Below are positions 1 through 11,005 of a stretch of 64,000 nucleotides of DNA, piece after piece. The notes beneath the pieces were generated by a model that was not told the origin of the DNA, made no database searches, and saw only the letters and a program-made list of their open reading frames with translations. The stretch comes from Girardinichthys multiradiatus (Eukaryota > Chordata > Actinopteri > Cyprinodontiformes > Goodeidae), in NCBI RefSeq assembly GCF_021462225.1, contig NC_061800.1, forward strand, positions 5,466,501 through 5,530,500. The letters are read 5' to 3'. A program made the position numbers and the translations under genes. Numbering within the stretch: the stretch's first letter is position 1; every line of letters begins with the position of its first letter.

Positions 1-320
1 TGTTTTCCTCTTATGTTCTCAACCGTTGCCAGGATCGGGTCCTTTCTGCTCCATTACCGTAATACACCTTGGATGCCCGACGCTAATCTTTAAGAGAGAG
101 CTGGTGTCGGCTGGCGTGACCGCGTATTTCTGACTTTCAGCTCACTTGACCGCAGTTTTCTTCTGTACAGTTGATGTCTCCTCACTGAAGCGACGCTGCA
201 AGCCCTGCAGTTCGAGCAGAAGTTCAGAGATGCGGGGGATCAGAGTCTGCTGCTTTAGTCAGCGCTAACCAATAGGGAAACGTCTTACAGCGTTCGTCTT
301 TAGGCCCCGCCCAGGATGTT
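1..320 (-). promoter_or_regulatory. CpG-rich promoter-like segment, probably firing leftward
   Basis: CpG dinucleotides are much denser here than in the neighbouring sequence. Read on the minus strand there is a GC box (plus-strand CCCCGCCC at 305-312), then an inverted CCAAT box (CCAAT at 269-273 plus), then about 200 bases of CpG-rich sequence. The first ATG after that is at 54-52. It opens MEQKGPDPGN and meets a GT at 23-22 (G followed by GTTGAG) before any stop, so a first coding exon running out of the window is possible. The donor is weak and no product is recognised. If real, this promoter lies just downstream of the PLCL gene. Confidence 0.3.
24..54 (-). CDS. Possible first coding exon of a leftward gene
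   Basis: The minus-strand ATG at 54-52 follows the CpG-rich promoter-like segment. It reads ten codons (MEQKGPDPGN) and one further base to a GT at 23-22. Without splicing the frame closes at once (Gly, stop). Nothing identifies the product, the donor is not strong, and the segment is short. The call rests only on position relative to the promoter-like elements. Confidence 0.15.
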
Positions 321-779
321 CATGTTTCCAAAACTCAACATTCGTTGAGTTCAACCAAAAACAGAGAGCGTCAAAACCAAAAAAGCGAGACTCGTAACCA
401 AAGATTTTTGACATGCGCAAATAAAAGTTTATGTTTTGCAAATAACTTTTTTCTCTTTGTGAGAAAAAATGAGTCATTTTAATCAAAAAAAGTTTTATCA
501 AACTATTTTTTTTCTCCCCAAAATAAAATATTCCATTAAAAAAAAAAAAAAATCGTTACAACTCTGAAAGTTTTGATCACAACTTAATATTTTTTGATTG
601 AGATTAGTTTTTTTTGATTGAATATTATTTTTTGGATTGAGATTAGTTTTTTGTTTGATTGAATAATAATGAGACAAATTTAACTCCATAGAAAGTCAAA
701 GGAAGGGATACAGCTGGAACCACTGTATTTAAAAAGCATAACCTCCTTCTTTTTTCATTAAAATTCTGGACATTTTGTG
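321..779. other. AT-rich gene-free stretch with A and T runs
   Basis: The stretch is AT-rich with several runs of A (14 at about 539-552) and repeated TTTTTTGATTGA-type motifs between 590 and 665. These resemble short degenerate tandem copies. No exon or element was recognised. Confidence 0.6.
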
Positions 780-1230
780 TCATCCATCCTCTGATAATAA
801 GACTATGTTAACAAGACAATCAAGGAAAGGCTGAACAGAACCATTATGTTTTAAAGGGAAATAGACCTGACAGTCATCAGCATAAATGAAATAGAAAATA
901 GCACCAAATGGCAGCAAATAAAGTGGGACTGGAGCACTGAGGAGCCCCGCAGGGGAGGGCAGTAGAAGTGTAGGTAAAATCATCCTTCATGACACTTTGA
1001 ACTTTAGCCCATGTTAGCAATGATGCTATCATCGCTTTTTCACTGAGAAACTGGACTGATTCTGTCCTACACTGCTTCGACAGAACCAGCCTCAGGCATC
1101 GCTGGGTCAGCGCCTTGAGCCAGCGACTCAAACTGATAAGGCTCTGACCCGCTGCGCTCCACAAAGCCTCCCTAGGTTTTTCAGAATTCAGAAGTGTGCA
1201 GACTCCTACAGAATGTGGGCATGACATCAA
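780..1230 (-). pseudogene. LINE reverse transcriptase fragment (L2-like)
   Basis: Minus-strand frames contain FGAIFYFIYADDCQVYFPLK, with the YADD catalytic box of reverse transcriptases. Just before it is a degraded form of the conserved GVPQGS motif (CGAPQCSSPTLF in the neighbouring frame). The two motifs lie in different frames, so the copy is frameshifted and dead. YADDCQ-Y is typical of fish L2/Maui-type LINEs. The sequence upstream of these motifs is not clearly assignable. It lies between the last secure PLCL exon and the CpG-rich segment. Confidence 0.6.
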
Positions 1231-1298
1231 CTGGCAAGCAGGAAGCTCTTTCTTTGTCAGTTAAAGATGTATTTCCAACATGCTAAAAAAAACAAGCG

Positions 1299-1310
1299 CT
1301 AGTTCTGGCC
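1299..1310 (-). CDS. Possible truncated terminal PLCL coding exon (Gly-Gln-Asn-stop)
   Basis: After a long pyrimidine tract (CTGTCTTTTCTTTCTCAG on the minus strand), the bases GGC CAG AAC TAG would continue the last secure exon in phase 0. Family members continue with Gly-Gln at exactly this point. If used, it would end the protein about 55 residues earlier than mammalian PLCL1. No AATAAA signal was seen on the minus strand below it. Two matching residues can arise by chance among several acceptor-like sites in 2 kb, so this is only a candidate. Confidence 0.2.
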   Translation of the reverse strand, partial: GQN

Positions 1311-1641
1311 CTGAGAAAGAAAAGACAGGGTGGAAAGAAGATGCTGGGAACATGATACTCTACTGGTGTCTATGTAACATGTTGTGTATCTGTTGGCCCC
1401 ACGAACGTATGTGGCAGTGCGCCGCAGTCAAAGCTCAACCAAACTGAACTTAGACCACGGCAAGTGCAGCGGCATATGGAGTACATGCAGCGTTGTGCTG
1501 AACTTTGCGCACCGTCCAGCTCGCCGTTTCTATGGCACAGAGTAAACCGTTTCTGCCCACAGCATGCAATAAACACAAATAGGTTTTTTGAGTGCGATGT
1601 CACTTTGTTCGGTGTGCAGGCCTCATGACTGTACAAACTGA

Positions 1642-1679
1642 CAACCACCTGACCAGCAGTGCCTGCAGGTCAGGTGGTT
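1642..1679. repeat. Perfect inverted repeat (hairpin), 13-base arms
   Basis: CAACCACCTGACC is followed about 12 bases later by its exact reverse complement GGTCAGGTGGTTG. It could fold as a stable hairpin in either strand. No associated gene was seen; it may be a fragment of a palindromic element. Confidence 0.75.
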
Positions 1680-2346
1680 GCAAATCATAAAAAAGGACTT
1701 TAAACAGTAGAAATGAAACTTTTATCACCTGCCAATTCAGAATGTCCCCAGGGGAAAACTTAGTTTGACATGTACTTAGCTTAACATATATGGATTTTAT
1801 TTTGATCAAGCCCAAATCATGATTACAGACCTATGCATCAGCTTGGGAGAAGCTGGAGCCAAATATAGAATTCTCAAAGAACTATGCTTACAGCCCCTGT
1901 GTTGCTGTCCCTGTTCATGTCATGGACCAATCTCACATACTTATGTATCACACTGGACTTCCTCATACAGTACAACTATATCCCTAGGCTACAACCCCTA
2001 GGCTCTCTCTACTCAGTTAATGATGAATGGTGTAGGGCCATCTTCTACCGCAAAAAAGGGCTGGTCAAACTACACCTATCAGCATTCATTGCAGTTCAGG
2101 GATTCCATTGACTGTCACAGGTCACACATGTACTGACATCACTGTTGTTGCTATGCCGGGAACATCGGAACATTTCCCTGCGGGTGGATTTATTAACTTG
2201 CTGGCAACTTACCTTTTCACTCTTTTTATGTTTGGGGAAGAAGCTTAACAAAGCGTTACATTTGTGTATTTAGCATGTATTAACCTGGTGCACCAAGTCC
2301 ACCACTGAAACTGAGTTTCCCTTCATCCCAGTTTGTGTTCTGGTAC

Positions 2347-2456
2347 CTTGAGCACAGTGATGTTCCAGGTGAAACTCTCCACAGCCTTGTTCAACTTCCG
2401 TCCCTTCAGTCCCTCCTTCTCACAGAGCCGGGAGAGATCCTCATGGAGGTCCATTC
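2347..2456 (-). CDS. plcl1-like: PLCL exon: C-terminal helical region, last secure exon
   Basis: This 110-base exon completes the split Gly codon and adds 36 codons: [20 protein letters not shown], then [27 protein letters not shown] and [10 protein letters not shown] are almost identical to PLCL1/PLCL2. The acceptor is GTGTTTGGCAG and the donor is CTCAAG followed by GTACCA. In mammals about 55-60 more residues follow, starting GQGDLLK or GQADLLK. No such exon is visible in the remaining 2.3 kb, so the 3' end is left of the window, missing, or shortened (see the candidate at 1299). Confidence 0.93.
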
Positions 2457-2806
2457 CTGCCAAACACGAACAGAGATGATGCAGCCGTTGAGATGACAAA
2501 AATCAACAGAAACTGCATGTCAGAAGCATGCCTTGCTGATGTGTTGCATTAGCAAACAACTAATGTTTTTCACATTTACATTGGCCCTCAAAGGTCAGTA
2601 GTAATCCAACACAGTGAGTGGGTTTAGAATTACATTGCTGACTAAGTAAGTCCTTATGCTGTTGGCTGGTTTGTTCATTGCCTCACACAGGGTTACCTGC
2701 AGTTCTGTACAACAGAGTAGTTATTACATTTATGACCTAAAGTGTTTCCAGTCATTTCTCCCTCCTTGTGTTGCTGCATGCAGTGCTTTATCTCTTCAGA
2801 CTTTAC

Positions 2807-2882
2807 CTTCTCTGTGCACCTGGTAGATCCTTTCCTGAACACTGTCTGCGTTCTCAATAAGCTGTTTCTGGGCAGTGATCAT
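2807..2882 (-). CDS. plcl1-like: PLCL exon: short helical exon in the C-terminal region
   Basis: This 76-base exon has 25 codons (MITAQKQLIENADSVQERIY then QVHRE) plus the first base of a Gly codon. It was recognised by homology to the family's MIQ...LIE.AD.VQEKIVQCQ segment, which lies directly after the AYD motif. The acceptor is CTTCTGTTCAG and the donor is GAAG followed by GTAAAG. The first base of the Gly codon is completed by GA at the start of the next exon, giving the Gly-Met that the family has at this point. Predicted structure is a continuous amphipathic helix. Confidence 0.93.
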
Positions 2883-3389
2883 CTGAACAGAAGGACAGAG
2901 AGCAAAGTTGAGCTCACAGGAGTTTGTTTCATGTTAATTTAAGGACCAGTTTTATTGATCAGGAATGTGAAAATTATCAGTACCAATTTTTCTTTTTCTC
3001 CACTACTAACATGGAAACTAGTGCCTAAAAGCATATTTAAAAACATCCCCACCAGGCATTACATGCCATAATGCAGCATTAGAGGAACAACAATGCATGG
3101 GATTAAACAAAACCTGTACTGTTTCTATATTTTAAAGGAGCCTCTGTGTGTTTGCAAGAAGCAGACAAGAAGATATACTCAGTTAGCAGCACCTGACCAA
3201 GAGCTCCATGTCAAACTCTCCAGGCCTCAGATAGCATGATAAATGGGAAGGTTTATTACAGCAGAAATAGAAAGAGACTAAACGAGTATGGCTTGGTTAA
3301 GGGGCTCATGAAAGACAGCCTCTTCTCTAAATAATTACGTATAACAATTTTGGTTTGTGAAGTTCCATCTGAACTAACCATTTGACTTC

Positions 3390-3700
3390 TAGAATAATGT
3401 CATATTTACCAGTGAGACCAATGAGTAGAGATGCTTGGCTAGGATAAACAGATCCATGTTTCCCAGAAACCAAACTTAGCATATCAGCAAAAACGCCTTA
3501 TAGAAAATGTAAAGCACAGTGGTGGAGGCTCGATGATTTGGCCTTGCTTAGTTATCAGAGGGCATAGCCACGTTGCAGTCAGTGGGTTGATACTGAAGCA
3601 GAGTCAAATCTGAGACCATTTGTTCAACAGCTGAAACTTTGCCTGCAACAGGACAATGATCCAAAACATCATATCTGTTAAGCATCTGGATAGTCTTTAT
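3390..3700 (+). mobile_element. Decayed Tc1/mariner transposase fragment
   Basis: The plus strand shows remnants of the central transposase region: a stretch corresponding to the conserved HGGGS-MIWGC motif near 3521-3545 (TGGTGGAGGCTCGATGATTTGGCC), then CAGGACAATGATCCAAAACATCA at 3650-3671. The latter encodes the QDNDPKH motif that carries the second catalytic Asp. Many frameshifts and stops are present. It is in the intron between PLCL exons at 10802 and 2882. Confidence 0.6.
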
Positions 3701-4139
3701 CATTTCCTTAGAAGGTTTTACTATATTTGTTTATCTGTGTAACTATGTAAATTGGAAATGCACCAAGACAGTGGCTGGTTACTAAAATAGGCCAACTAGC
3801 TTGATCAACCTAGATCTGGCAAAGTCAAAAATCAGATAGCTCTCTGATCAGTGAACACACCAAGCTTGAAGACGACTCAGGGCCCCTAACATCTACGTGA
3901 CAATGTTTTAATTGTCATCACTGTCTACACGGCAGTAGTGGAAACGTGAAAACAGTGTTATTTCCCTGTTACGCCATTAGTAGGCCTCTATGTTCTTTGA
4001 AACTCAACATGTGAGCCCGTTGTCTGTGAACCATTGTTAGATTCAAAAGAGTCAGAAGCACAAGTACGTACTCAGGTGTGTTGAAACAGAGATGCATCTA
4101 AAAGTTGCAGGACACCTGCCCTTAAGGACTAGAGTTTGA

Positions 4140-4560
4140 CACCTGTGCTCTACATGAAGATGGCCTAGTCTGTAAGAAGATCGTCATCACTCTGAAACTG
4201 AGCTGCAGCACAGTGGCCAAGACTGTACAGCAGTTCAACAGGACAGGTTCCACTCAGAACAGGCCTCACTATGGTCAACCAAAGAAGCTGAGTGCATGTG
4301 CTTGGCATCATATTCAGAGATTGTCTACTGAAAATTGACCTGTGAGTGCTGCCTGCATTGATGCAGTTGTTGAAGGGGAGGGTGGTCGACCCGTCGTCCC
4401 AGAAGAATATCTCTTCTAAAGATGATGAACAAGAAAGCCTGCAAACAGTTTGCTAATAACAACCAGACTAAAGACATGAACTTCTGGAACCATGTCCTGT
4501 GGTCTGATGAGACCAAGATAAACATATTGGGTTCAGATGGGTGTACTCATTTTTATAAGA
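4140..4560 (+). mobile_element. Decayed Tc1-like transposase fragment, N-terminal half
   Basis: Plus-strand frames give helix-turn-helix-like remnants (KKIVITLKLSCSTVAKTVQQF then GSTQNRP) followed near 4497-4527 by VLWSDETKIN. The latter is the first catalytic Asp motif of Tc1 transposases. Stops and frameshifts interrupt it. It is a different copy from the fragment at 3390 because it lies downstream but carries the N-terminal half. Confidence 0.65.
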
Positions 4561-4584
4561 TACAGTATATGATCCCCCTGACGT

Positions 4585-4985
4585 ACTAGAGTACTACAGT
4601 ATCTCCTACCGTATATATGCTGATGACACACAACTTTAAATGTTTGTGTTACAGCACCACCCTAGTCTACTACACTCACTAAATCAGTGTGTTCAAAATG
4701 TGAGTAGATAGATGGGTCAGAATGTCCCCTGCTTAATGTAGATAAGACAAAAACTATTGTTTTTATTCCCAAAAGTTTGGAGACATCAGCACTTGGCTGG
4801 GCTTAAAACCACAGAGCATGCAAGGAAACTGGATGTAATTTTCTAACTAGATCAAAATGTTTACAACCACATAAAGTCTGTCACTAAATCAGCTTACTAT
4901 CATCTTAAAAAACATTGTCAGACTCTAATCTCTTTGTATTGCCTTGTGTATGAATGGTGCTATATAAATACAGTCACCTTGCCTT
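4585..4985 (+). mobile_element. L2-type LINE 3' fragment
   Basis: The frame ISYRIYADDTQL near 4598-4638 is the reverse transcriptase YADD box. It is followed by the usual post-YADD region (VDKTK-like DKTKTIVFIP) and ends with GAATGGTGCTATATAAATACAG, the usual kind of 3' end in fish L2/Maui elements. Internal stops mark it as dead. Confidence 0.65.
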
Positions 4986-7619
4986 AACTGAGTTTTGTGG
5001 AAGGAAATAAACAGACTTAGTTTTGGCACAGGTATACACACACACACAACACACACAAAGGGAGACTGTCAGCTGCACCTCTTCCCACTCCATCCATTTC
5101 CTGCAGCAGCCAAGTCTCTCCCACCTATAGTCGGGTATTTACACCTACACACACAGCGCTCCTCTTCTTGGACAGCACACTATAGCTGTTTAGTTAACAG
5201 TAAGTGTAAGTGTCGATGTGATGGATGTGAAGCCAGCAGGCCAATGTCACAAAGCAACAACTGGTTTCACTTGCACTTTTAGAAAACACCTCTTCACCCT
5301 TCTGAGAGGTTTACTCATCAGATGCTTACTGTCTCCTTTTGTGTGTGTGTGTGTGTGTGCATGTGTGTGTGTGTGTGTATGTGTCTGTGTGTGAGAGGGA
5401 GACAGAGGAAATCACTGCTCATTGTCATTCTGCACGTTTAATGCCTGAGGACAATGTAAATGCATGTGAACATGTTTTTGGCCATCACTGGTGCAGGATT
5501 TACAACAACAAAATCTGAAAACGCTGAAATATATTTTTTATGAAGTGAACAGATTTTGCAAATAATCCACCAAGCAACTGTTGCATGATCAAAACAAATC
5601 ACTTTTAATCAAGCAATAACAAAAACGGAGGAAAAGTAAAGAAATGTAAAGAATTGCAGCTGTCTGCCATGGGGAAATGAGAAACACATACAAAAACAAG
5701 TGTTTTAGTAAGTTAAAATGGCATGATAAAAACATGATTCATTCCATTTGGTGGGACCACAGTTTCATTCAAAAGAATTCCAAGGCTGTCATTAATTAAA
5801 GTGACTCCTTCTAATCAGATTGCTGTGGCAGATGAAGAAAACAACATCATTAGGTGTTTATAAGACCCCAAAGTAAAGTAAAATTATAGGGGCTTTACTG
5901 GCTTGATTGGCATAAATGGCAGTCTGTAGAACAGATTACTTGTTTCCATTTATCTGTAGGGTGCAATTTAGGCAAGTCTTGAAAATTATGCTGAAAAAAG
6001 GCTGATGTGACCGTCATTCATACATAAATGTTCTATTTTACTCTTATGTTTATCAGCTGTTTTTAAAAAAAGATTATAAGCACCTTGAAGGTATGGTCTG
6101 AATTTTTTTCCAGGAAGAAATAAGGCAGGACGATTATGACTTAAACCTACTTCACACTTCAAAATATCCAAAGTATTCCTTTAAATTAACACAGTGTAAC
6201 TAAAGATCGTTTGCATTACTCTTTTAATTCACTACTTTAAGAGTCACATTTAAAATCCTTAAACGTAGTGTCAAACTGATTGAATGATTTCCATTTGGAA
6301 GAACCATCCATATTTTGACATTATTGGAAAATATCAGTTATTGTGGAATTGCTTCAAAACTGACTGTCAAGGTGGGGGTAATGGGGGCTCTCCATACACT
6401 ACACCACTTTAAAAAGCAAAAACGCTGTTTTAACACAATTCACACTCTTCACAATAATGTCACACCTCCCTTTTACCAGACAGGGAAAACAGAATTCACA
6501 GCTGATGACTAAGCTGCACTGAAAGCAGGGTTTTCAGACCAGTGTGGAGGAAGCTGACACATATCTTCTGTGAATGGCCGAAAGTTTATTCAGCTGTTAT
6601 CTGGCAGCTGTAGTACAAGTGGTAAAGGACTGCACAAATTGTTAAAGATGGTTAAAGGACAGGTGAATGAACTATCATGCATTACTTAGATTTCCACAGA
6701 CTATTGCAAGGTTAAATCACAACATTTTACTTGATTAAACAGTTGCTTTTAATAACTTTTATCAGGTCCACTGGTGCACTGTGAATTTTGAGTCTGCATG
6801 TTCACTGTTCAAACTGTGGTATGGCATGGTGGACAGAGCTTGCTTTCTTGTGGTTTCTTATCCTACCAGTTCAGACTTGTATGAACTGGTTTTACCATAT
6901 AGCAAGTTGTTTGTAATGTTAGGGTTTCCTTTGCAGTTCACCTAGTGTGAACTAAAAGTTGTCTCACAGTAGGCAAACTTGTGTTTTTGGTGTTTTAAAG
7001 TCTCTCTCTTCAGTGGTCCTCCTTTTTCTCTCCATCAATGCTTAAACTGATATATACTCTGACCAGAGAACAGACCATTCATTTCCTTAAAACCCACCTT
7101 CTCTAGGAGACATTTTACTCTCCAACCTGTTCCCAAAGTTGATAACAAGATTAGCTTCTCTAGAATTTTTCCTAAGGTCAGTATGACATATTTTGAAAGA
7201 ATGTGACTGTTTTCCAAATCCAACAAGTGTGACTGCTCCTGTGAAAGGTTTGATAGGTTTTCCCCAATTCAGTTCTTCTGCTAATGAGTTCAGAAAAGAT
7301 TTTTAGGACTTGGTTGTGCCTCAATCTGTACCCAGAGTTTTGCAAAGAAAAAAACCAAAAAACAAACTCTATCAATAGAGCTACCCCTTTCCCTCAATTG
7401 CACTAGTGAGCCTAACATTTCTCCTGTCTTTTTCCGTGCAATTTGATCTTTTTTATCTTCACACTGATGGAATGTCTTAGCCAGAGCCAAACGTTGGGCA
7501 GAGAAGGACAGAGAAGTAATATTCACCACTGGCTGTTTAGACAGAAAAATTTTGACATCTTATAGTAATGCACAAATACTACATGTACACCCCATGCTAT
7601 ACTGTATCAAGATGAAGAA
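4986..7619. other. Intron sequence with dinucleotide repeats, no gene seen
   Basis: A short (AC) run lies at about 5036-5058. An imperfect (GT)n tract runs from 5339 to about 5392 with interruptions (GCATG, TATG, CTGTG). Otherwise this is AT-rich intron sequence without recognised exons. The overlapping minus-strand open frames near 7035-7529 have no recognisable domain and are treated as chance. Confidence 0.6.
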
Positions 7620-7985
7620 ACTGTCAGGAATCTTGGGTGTTTGTATTTGTGTGGTTGGTTGGTGTATTTCTCCTTGGGTGGCCACTGGAGGGCGCAGCCA
7701 ACCTACTCTGCTGCTAGGTGGATATGAGCTGGTGTGCCTCTACACACCTGTTTCCTAGCTTCATCAGCTGTTGTATAAAAGGAGCTGGCTGCCAGTCCTT
7801 CGTCGCTTGAGTGTTAACCTATGTTGTAATCCAAGTCCCCTGTGCTCCAGTGTAACTCTCTGTGTCGTTCCTGAAGAATAAGCTTCTCTGTTTTCTCCTT
7901 TATTCAAGGTGACCTCTAGTTCTGAGATCAAACCCTTTCCTCGAGTGTGCTCCTAGATCTCAGCCCTCTACAAGTCTTGCATTAG
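7620..7985 (+). mobile_element. LTR-like segment with a TATA box
   Basis: The segment starts TGTCAGG, contains a GGCCACTGGAGGGCGC motif that I associate with fish retroelement LTRs, and has a clear TATAAAA at 7774-7780 followed by GGAGCTGGC. A weak AATAAG lies near 7877. It ends near CTTGCA at about 7981. No target-site duplication was identified and no retroviral or gypsy coding sequence is adjacent, so a solo LTR is the best guess. Confidence 0.35.
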
Positions 7986-8051
7986 AGACTACAATCTCTG
8001 GCTTTTGTTCCACGGCTGGCAGCCCGAGGCTCCTCTTTAACCAGACTTCCA

Positions 8052-8843
8052 GTGGAAACCTGTCTGCCCTCCAAAGCTCACATCTTCACCCTGGCCGCCC
8101 TATCTACCATTTCCAGCCATCAAACCTTACAAACCGCCACACAAACCAATCACCCTGGATTCCCGCTTACTCTCCCTGGTGTCCCCTTTCATTCTCCGCA
8201 CATTACGTCCCACTCTCCTCTGATATACAACATCTCAATAACTATTCTCCTCGTTCACTGCCTCTCTCCTCCTAGTGGCTCTGCTGACCAGTTTTCTCAG
8301 ACAGTCCCAGACCAAGAAGATCTGTACATTCATATTCATTCTATGCTCAATAAATATTTTAAAACTTTCTCCTGTCACATGAAAGCATTTGTGCATGTGA
8401 GTCAGACATCTGAACAAAACCATGACAGAAACAGATTGTTTGATTATTTTTTTTACCGCCCACACTTACTGTCAGTGGTGGATACTAGAAATCTGTCTGT
8501 CCTACACCAGGTGGCACAAGCAGGCCCAGCAATGAAGATAATTAGCATTAGTCGCCAAACAAGAGTCAGCAGCACATTTATTGCAAACAATGTAGCTGAC
8601 GCCTGGGCCAGTAGCTGTGCTTTTGTCTTTGGAACATTGATAAAATTCCAAACTGAGGTTAATCTCCAGGAAACATATTTGGGTTGCCCTGCTCCATTGT
8701 TACTTTGCTCCTCAATATTACACAAGAGTGTTACTATTTTTATTCTGACCTACTGTACACAGGGACCTGTAGCAAATGGTTCCTTTTTGTCCCTACAAAA
8801 ATCTGAGGCGAAGACAGCAAAAACTACATATATGAAGCGTTGA
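8052..8843 (+). other. Unexplained 263-codon open frame
   Basis: This is the longest plus-strand open frame in the window without an assignment. It begins just after the LTR-like segment (METCLPSKAHIFTLAALST) and runs through AT-rich sequence. The N-terminal 90 residues are Ser/Thr/Pro/His-rich; the remainder has no motif I recognise. It contains an AATAAA at about 8349-8354. It has no evident splice context and minus-strand frames overlap it. It is probably a chance frame or LTR-associated sequence. Confidence 0.15.
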
Positions 8844-9114
8844 AGTAACCAGCACCCAAAGGAACACGTGTTTTGTCTGGACAAATGCACATTTTGTTGT
8901 GATAAAGAAGCTGTAAAAAATGTGGATGACCTCTAATTTTGTGTTGTGACCACTTCACTGAAAAGATGAGGTGCACCAGTACAACCAGTGCAACAATTGA
9001 GTCTGGGGCCCTGGTAGTGCACCTTTCCATATGACTTTAGAAGCTGATGACGTGTTTGAGAGTTCCTTGATTTTTGAACAACAGGTACAGTAGGTTAGTA
9101 AATGGCAAAGGGAC

Positions 9115-9350
9115 TGAATTTATGTTGCACTTTTGTAGTCATACGACCACTCTGTGGTTTACAATAGAGACCCATTCACTCAGTCACACCAACACAGCTT
9201 CATACACATATTGAGATTAGTAGGCAACTTTGGGTTAGATGCCTTGCCCAAGGGCACATCAACATATGACAGGAGGAAGCTGGACTCATCCCACCATTTT
9301 TGGATTGCAAGATGACTACTCTTCCCAATGTGCAACAGTCACACCAGTGT
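9115..9350 (-). repeat. SINE-like repeat, tRNA-like end on the minus strand
   Basis: The plus strand carries the familiar fish repeat containing CATACACATATTGAG, CTTGCCCAAGGGCACATCAACATATG, AGGAGGAAGCTGGA and TTGCAAGATGACTACTCTTCCC. Read on the minus strand, the promoter-like head is at the right end. The copy is diverged by several substitutions and indels. It lies in a PLCL intron. Confidence 0.55.
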
Positions 9351-10801
9351 CTTTACTTTGACCGAGGTGTAGAGATTTGGTATCTTGGAAGCACAGTGTA
9401 CACAGCTGCCCAGGTCCCTTTCCTCTAAACTGCATTCTCCCACCTTCTCCAAGCCTCATGCTGCTTCTTTACCACTGCCTTGCCAGTATTATAATGCTTG
9501 TACCCTGGATTAGTTCCATAACTGGGGCTTAGTAAACAATGGATTGTTCTGCGACAACCAATAAATAGAACAACATCCAATAGTTAAAAATAATGTGGAT
9601 TTATTTCAACATAACTTTTAAGTATTTAGATTTGAGGTCACTGTGGGTAAATGCATTGAAATCTTACGTTACTCAACACACAGCTTGAAAAAGCTGAATT
9701 AAATTGCGCATTTAATAGCTTGATGAAAAAGCTCTGTTCTATGTGAAAGCTTCTTACCATTAGAAGAGATAAAGAAATCTATGCAAAGCAGATTTCTATT
9801 GGTATTAATGATTTATACGTAAGCACCTTCATGCCTCCTGAAAACTAGTTTAATCAGTTTATAACCAACACAAACCAGCAGTTTGAGGTTTTTTTACTAT
9901 TATGGTGCACTATGAAACTCATTGCACAAAAATAACACAGAACCCATCTCTATTTGTAAAACTGTGAAAAAAATATAGAGGATGTACTGATATCTAGTGG
10001 CACTTTTTTCAAATTACATCAAAATAAAATGTTACTACCTATTAACTACTGTGAGCCACCTATCAGATTTCAGTTACTATTTTAGCAATAACCCTTTGTG
10101 TATATTAAAGTTTAGTAAGATTTAGTAAGTAGTAAGGTCATATTAAAGACAGAAACTTCATATTGTCTTTCTGTAAATAATTAAAAAACTGTATAAAAAT
10201 TGTACGCTATCATCTGTGTCAGTACAATTGTTCCTACTGCAGAGATCCATCCATCCATCTCAACACACTTCAGAAGACAAAAAGGTCCAATTTATTCTAT
10301 TATTGGCAGGCAATAATAACATCCAACAACTACCTCATTCCAAACAGTCCTTTGCAGTATTATTAATGCACACACTGACATTGTAATGATGATATATTGT
10401 GTATCCCTTCCTTAGGAGTACATATTGTTTAAATTTTTTTCTTTTTAGAGTGCGTCCACACTAGGTGCTTCAGATTGTAGCTACAGAAAAAGGGAAAACG
10501 TAGCAGTGGCCTTCAAAATAAAAACTGTATATTCAGATTTGTGTGTGAATTTTGCTCATTATGCATGTCTCCCATAAGTATCTATGTCACTGTTTTGGTT
10601 CTGCTTTTTTGTAGCTGTATGAAGGGCTGTCTATACTGCTGCTGGCAGATCACCCTATAGTTATCAGTTTAGTTAATTGAACTCAAAACGGTTGTTTTTT
10701 GTTCTCAGACTGTTAAAAACACTCTTTTCAAATCCTTTTGACAGCTGGATAGAAATAAAAGCAGCATTTGGTTTGTCATTGATGCATTCTGACATACTCA
10801 C
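9351..10801. other. Intron sequence, nothing recognised
   Basis: AT-rich intron sequence with a short CCATCCATCCATC run near 10247 and a T run near 10434. No exon, RNA gene or complete repeat was recognised between the SINE and the PLCL exon at 10802. Confidence 0.6.
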
Positions 10802-11005
10802 CATGTCATAGGCAGAGAGTAGTTTGCGAGTCGCCTCAGAGAGGCTGACCAGCGGCTCCAGACAGGGGTAGCCCTCCCTCAGCACCATGGCAGCTCCCAT
10901 GGCCCCCTCGGAGTTCTGAAACCTCGTAGCCAGGCTCTGGATGCACTGTTTCAGTTTGGCCACAGTGGGGAGCCCACACTGATCCTTGAAACTGGCCGTG
11001 GAGCA
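10802..11005 (-). CDS. plcl1-like: PLCL exon: PRIP C-terminal region, CGLP segment
   Basis: This 204-base, phase 0-0 exon encodes 68 residues, CSTASFKDQCGLPTVAKLKQC through LSEATRKLLSAYDM. It aligns without gaps to the PLCL1 C-terminal segment after the C2 domain, including the CGLP and LKQC motifs, YPCLEPL and LLSAYD. The acceptor is TTGTCCTTCCTAG and the donor is GACATG followed by GTGAGT, a strong consensus. The following exon starts with MITAQKQ and continues the same helix. YPCLEPL and LLSAYDM look nearer to PLCL1 than to PLCL2. Confidence 0.95.

Noticed and set aside
780..1230. Terminal PLCL exon at about 1160 (GQSLISLSRWLKAL frame)
   Set aside because: It shares only Gly-Gln with the family and runs into LINE reverse transcriptase sequence; the rest does not resemble the PLCL C-terminus.
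8052..8843. A 263-codon plus-strand frame as a real gene
   Set aside because: No domain, no splice context, overlapping minus-strand frames, and the start lies in LTR-like sequence. Kept only as an unexplained open frame.
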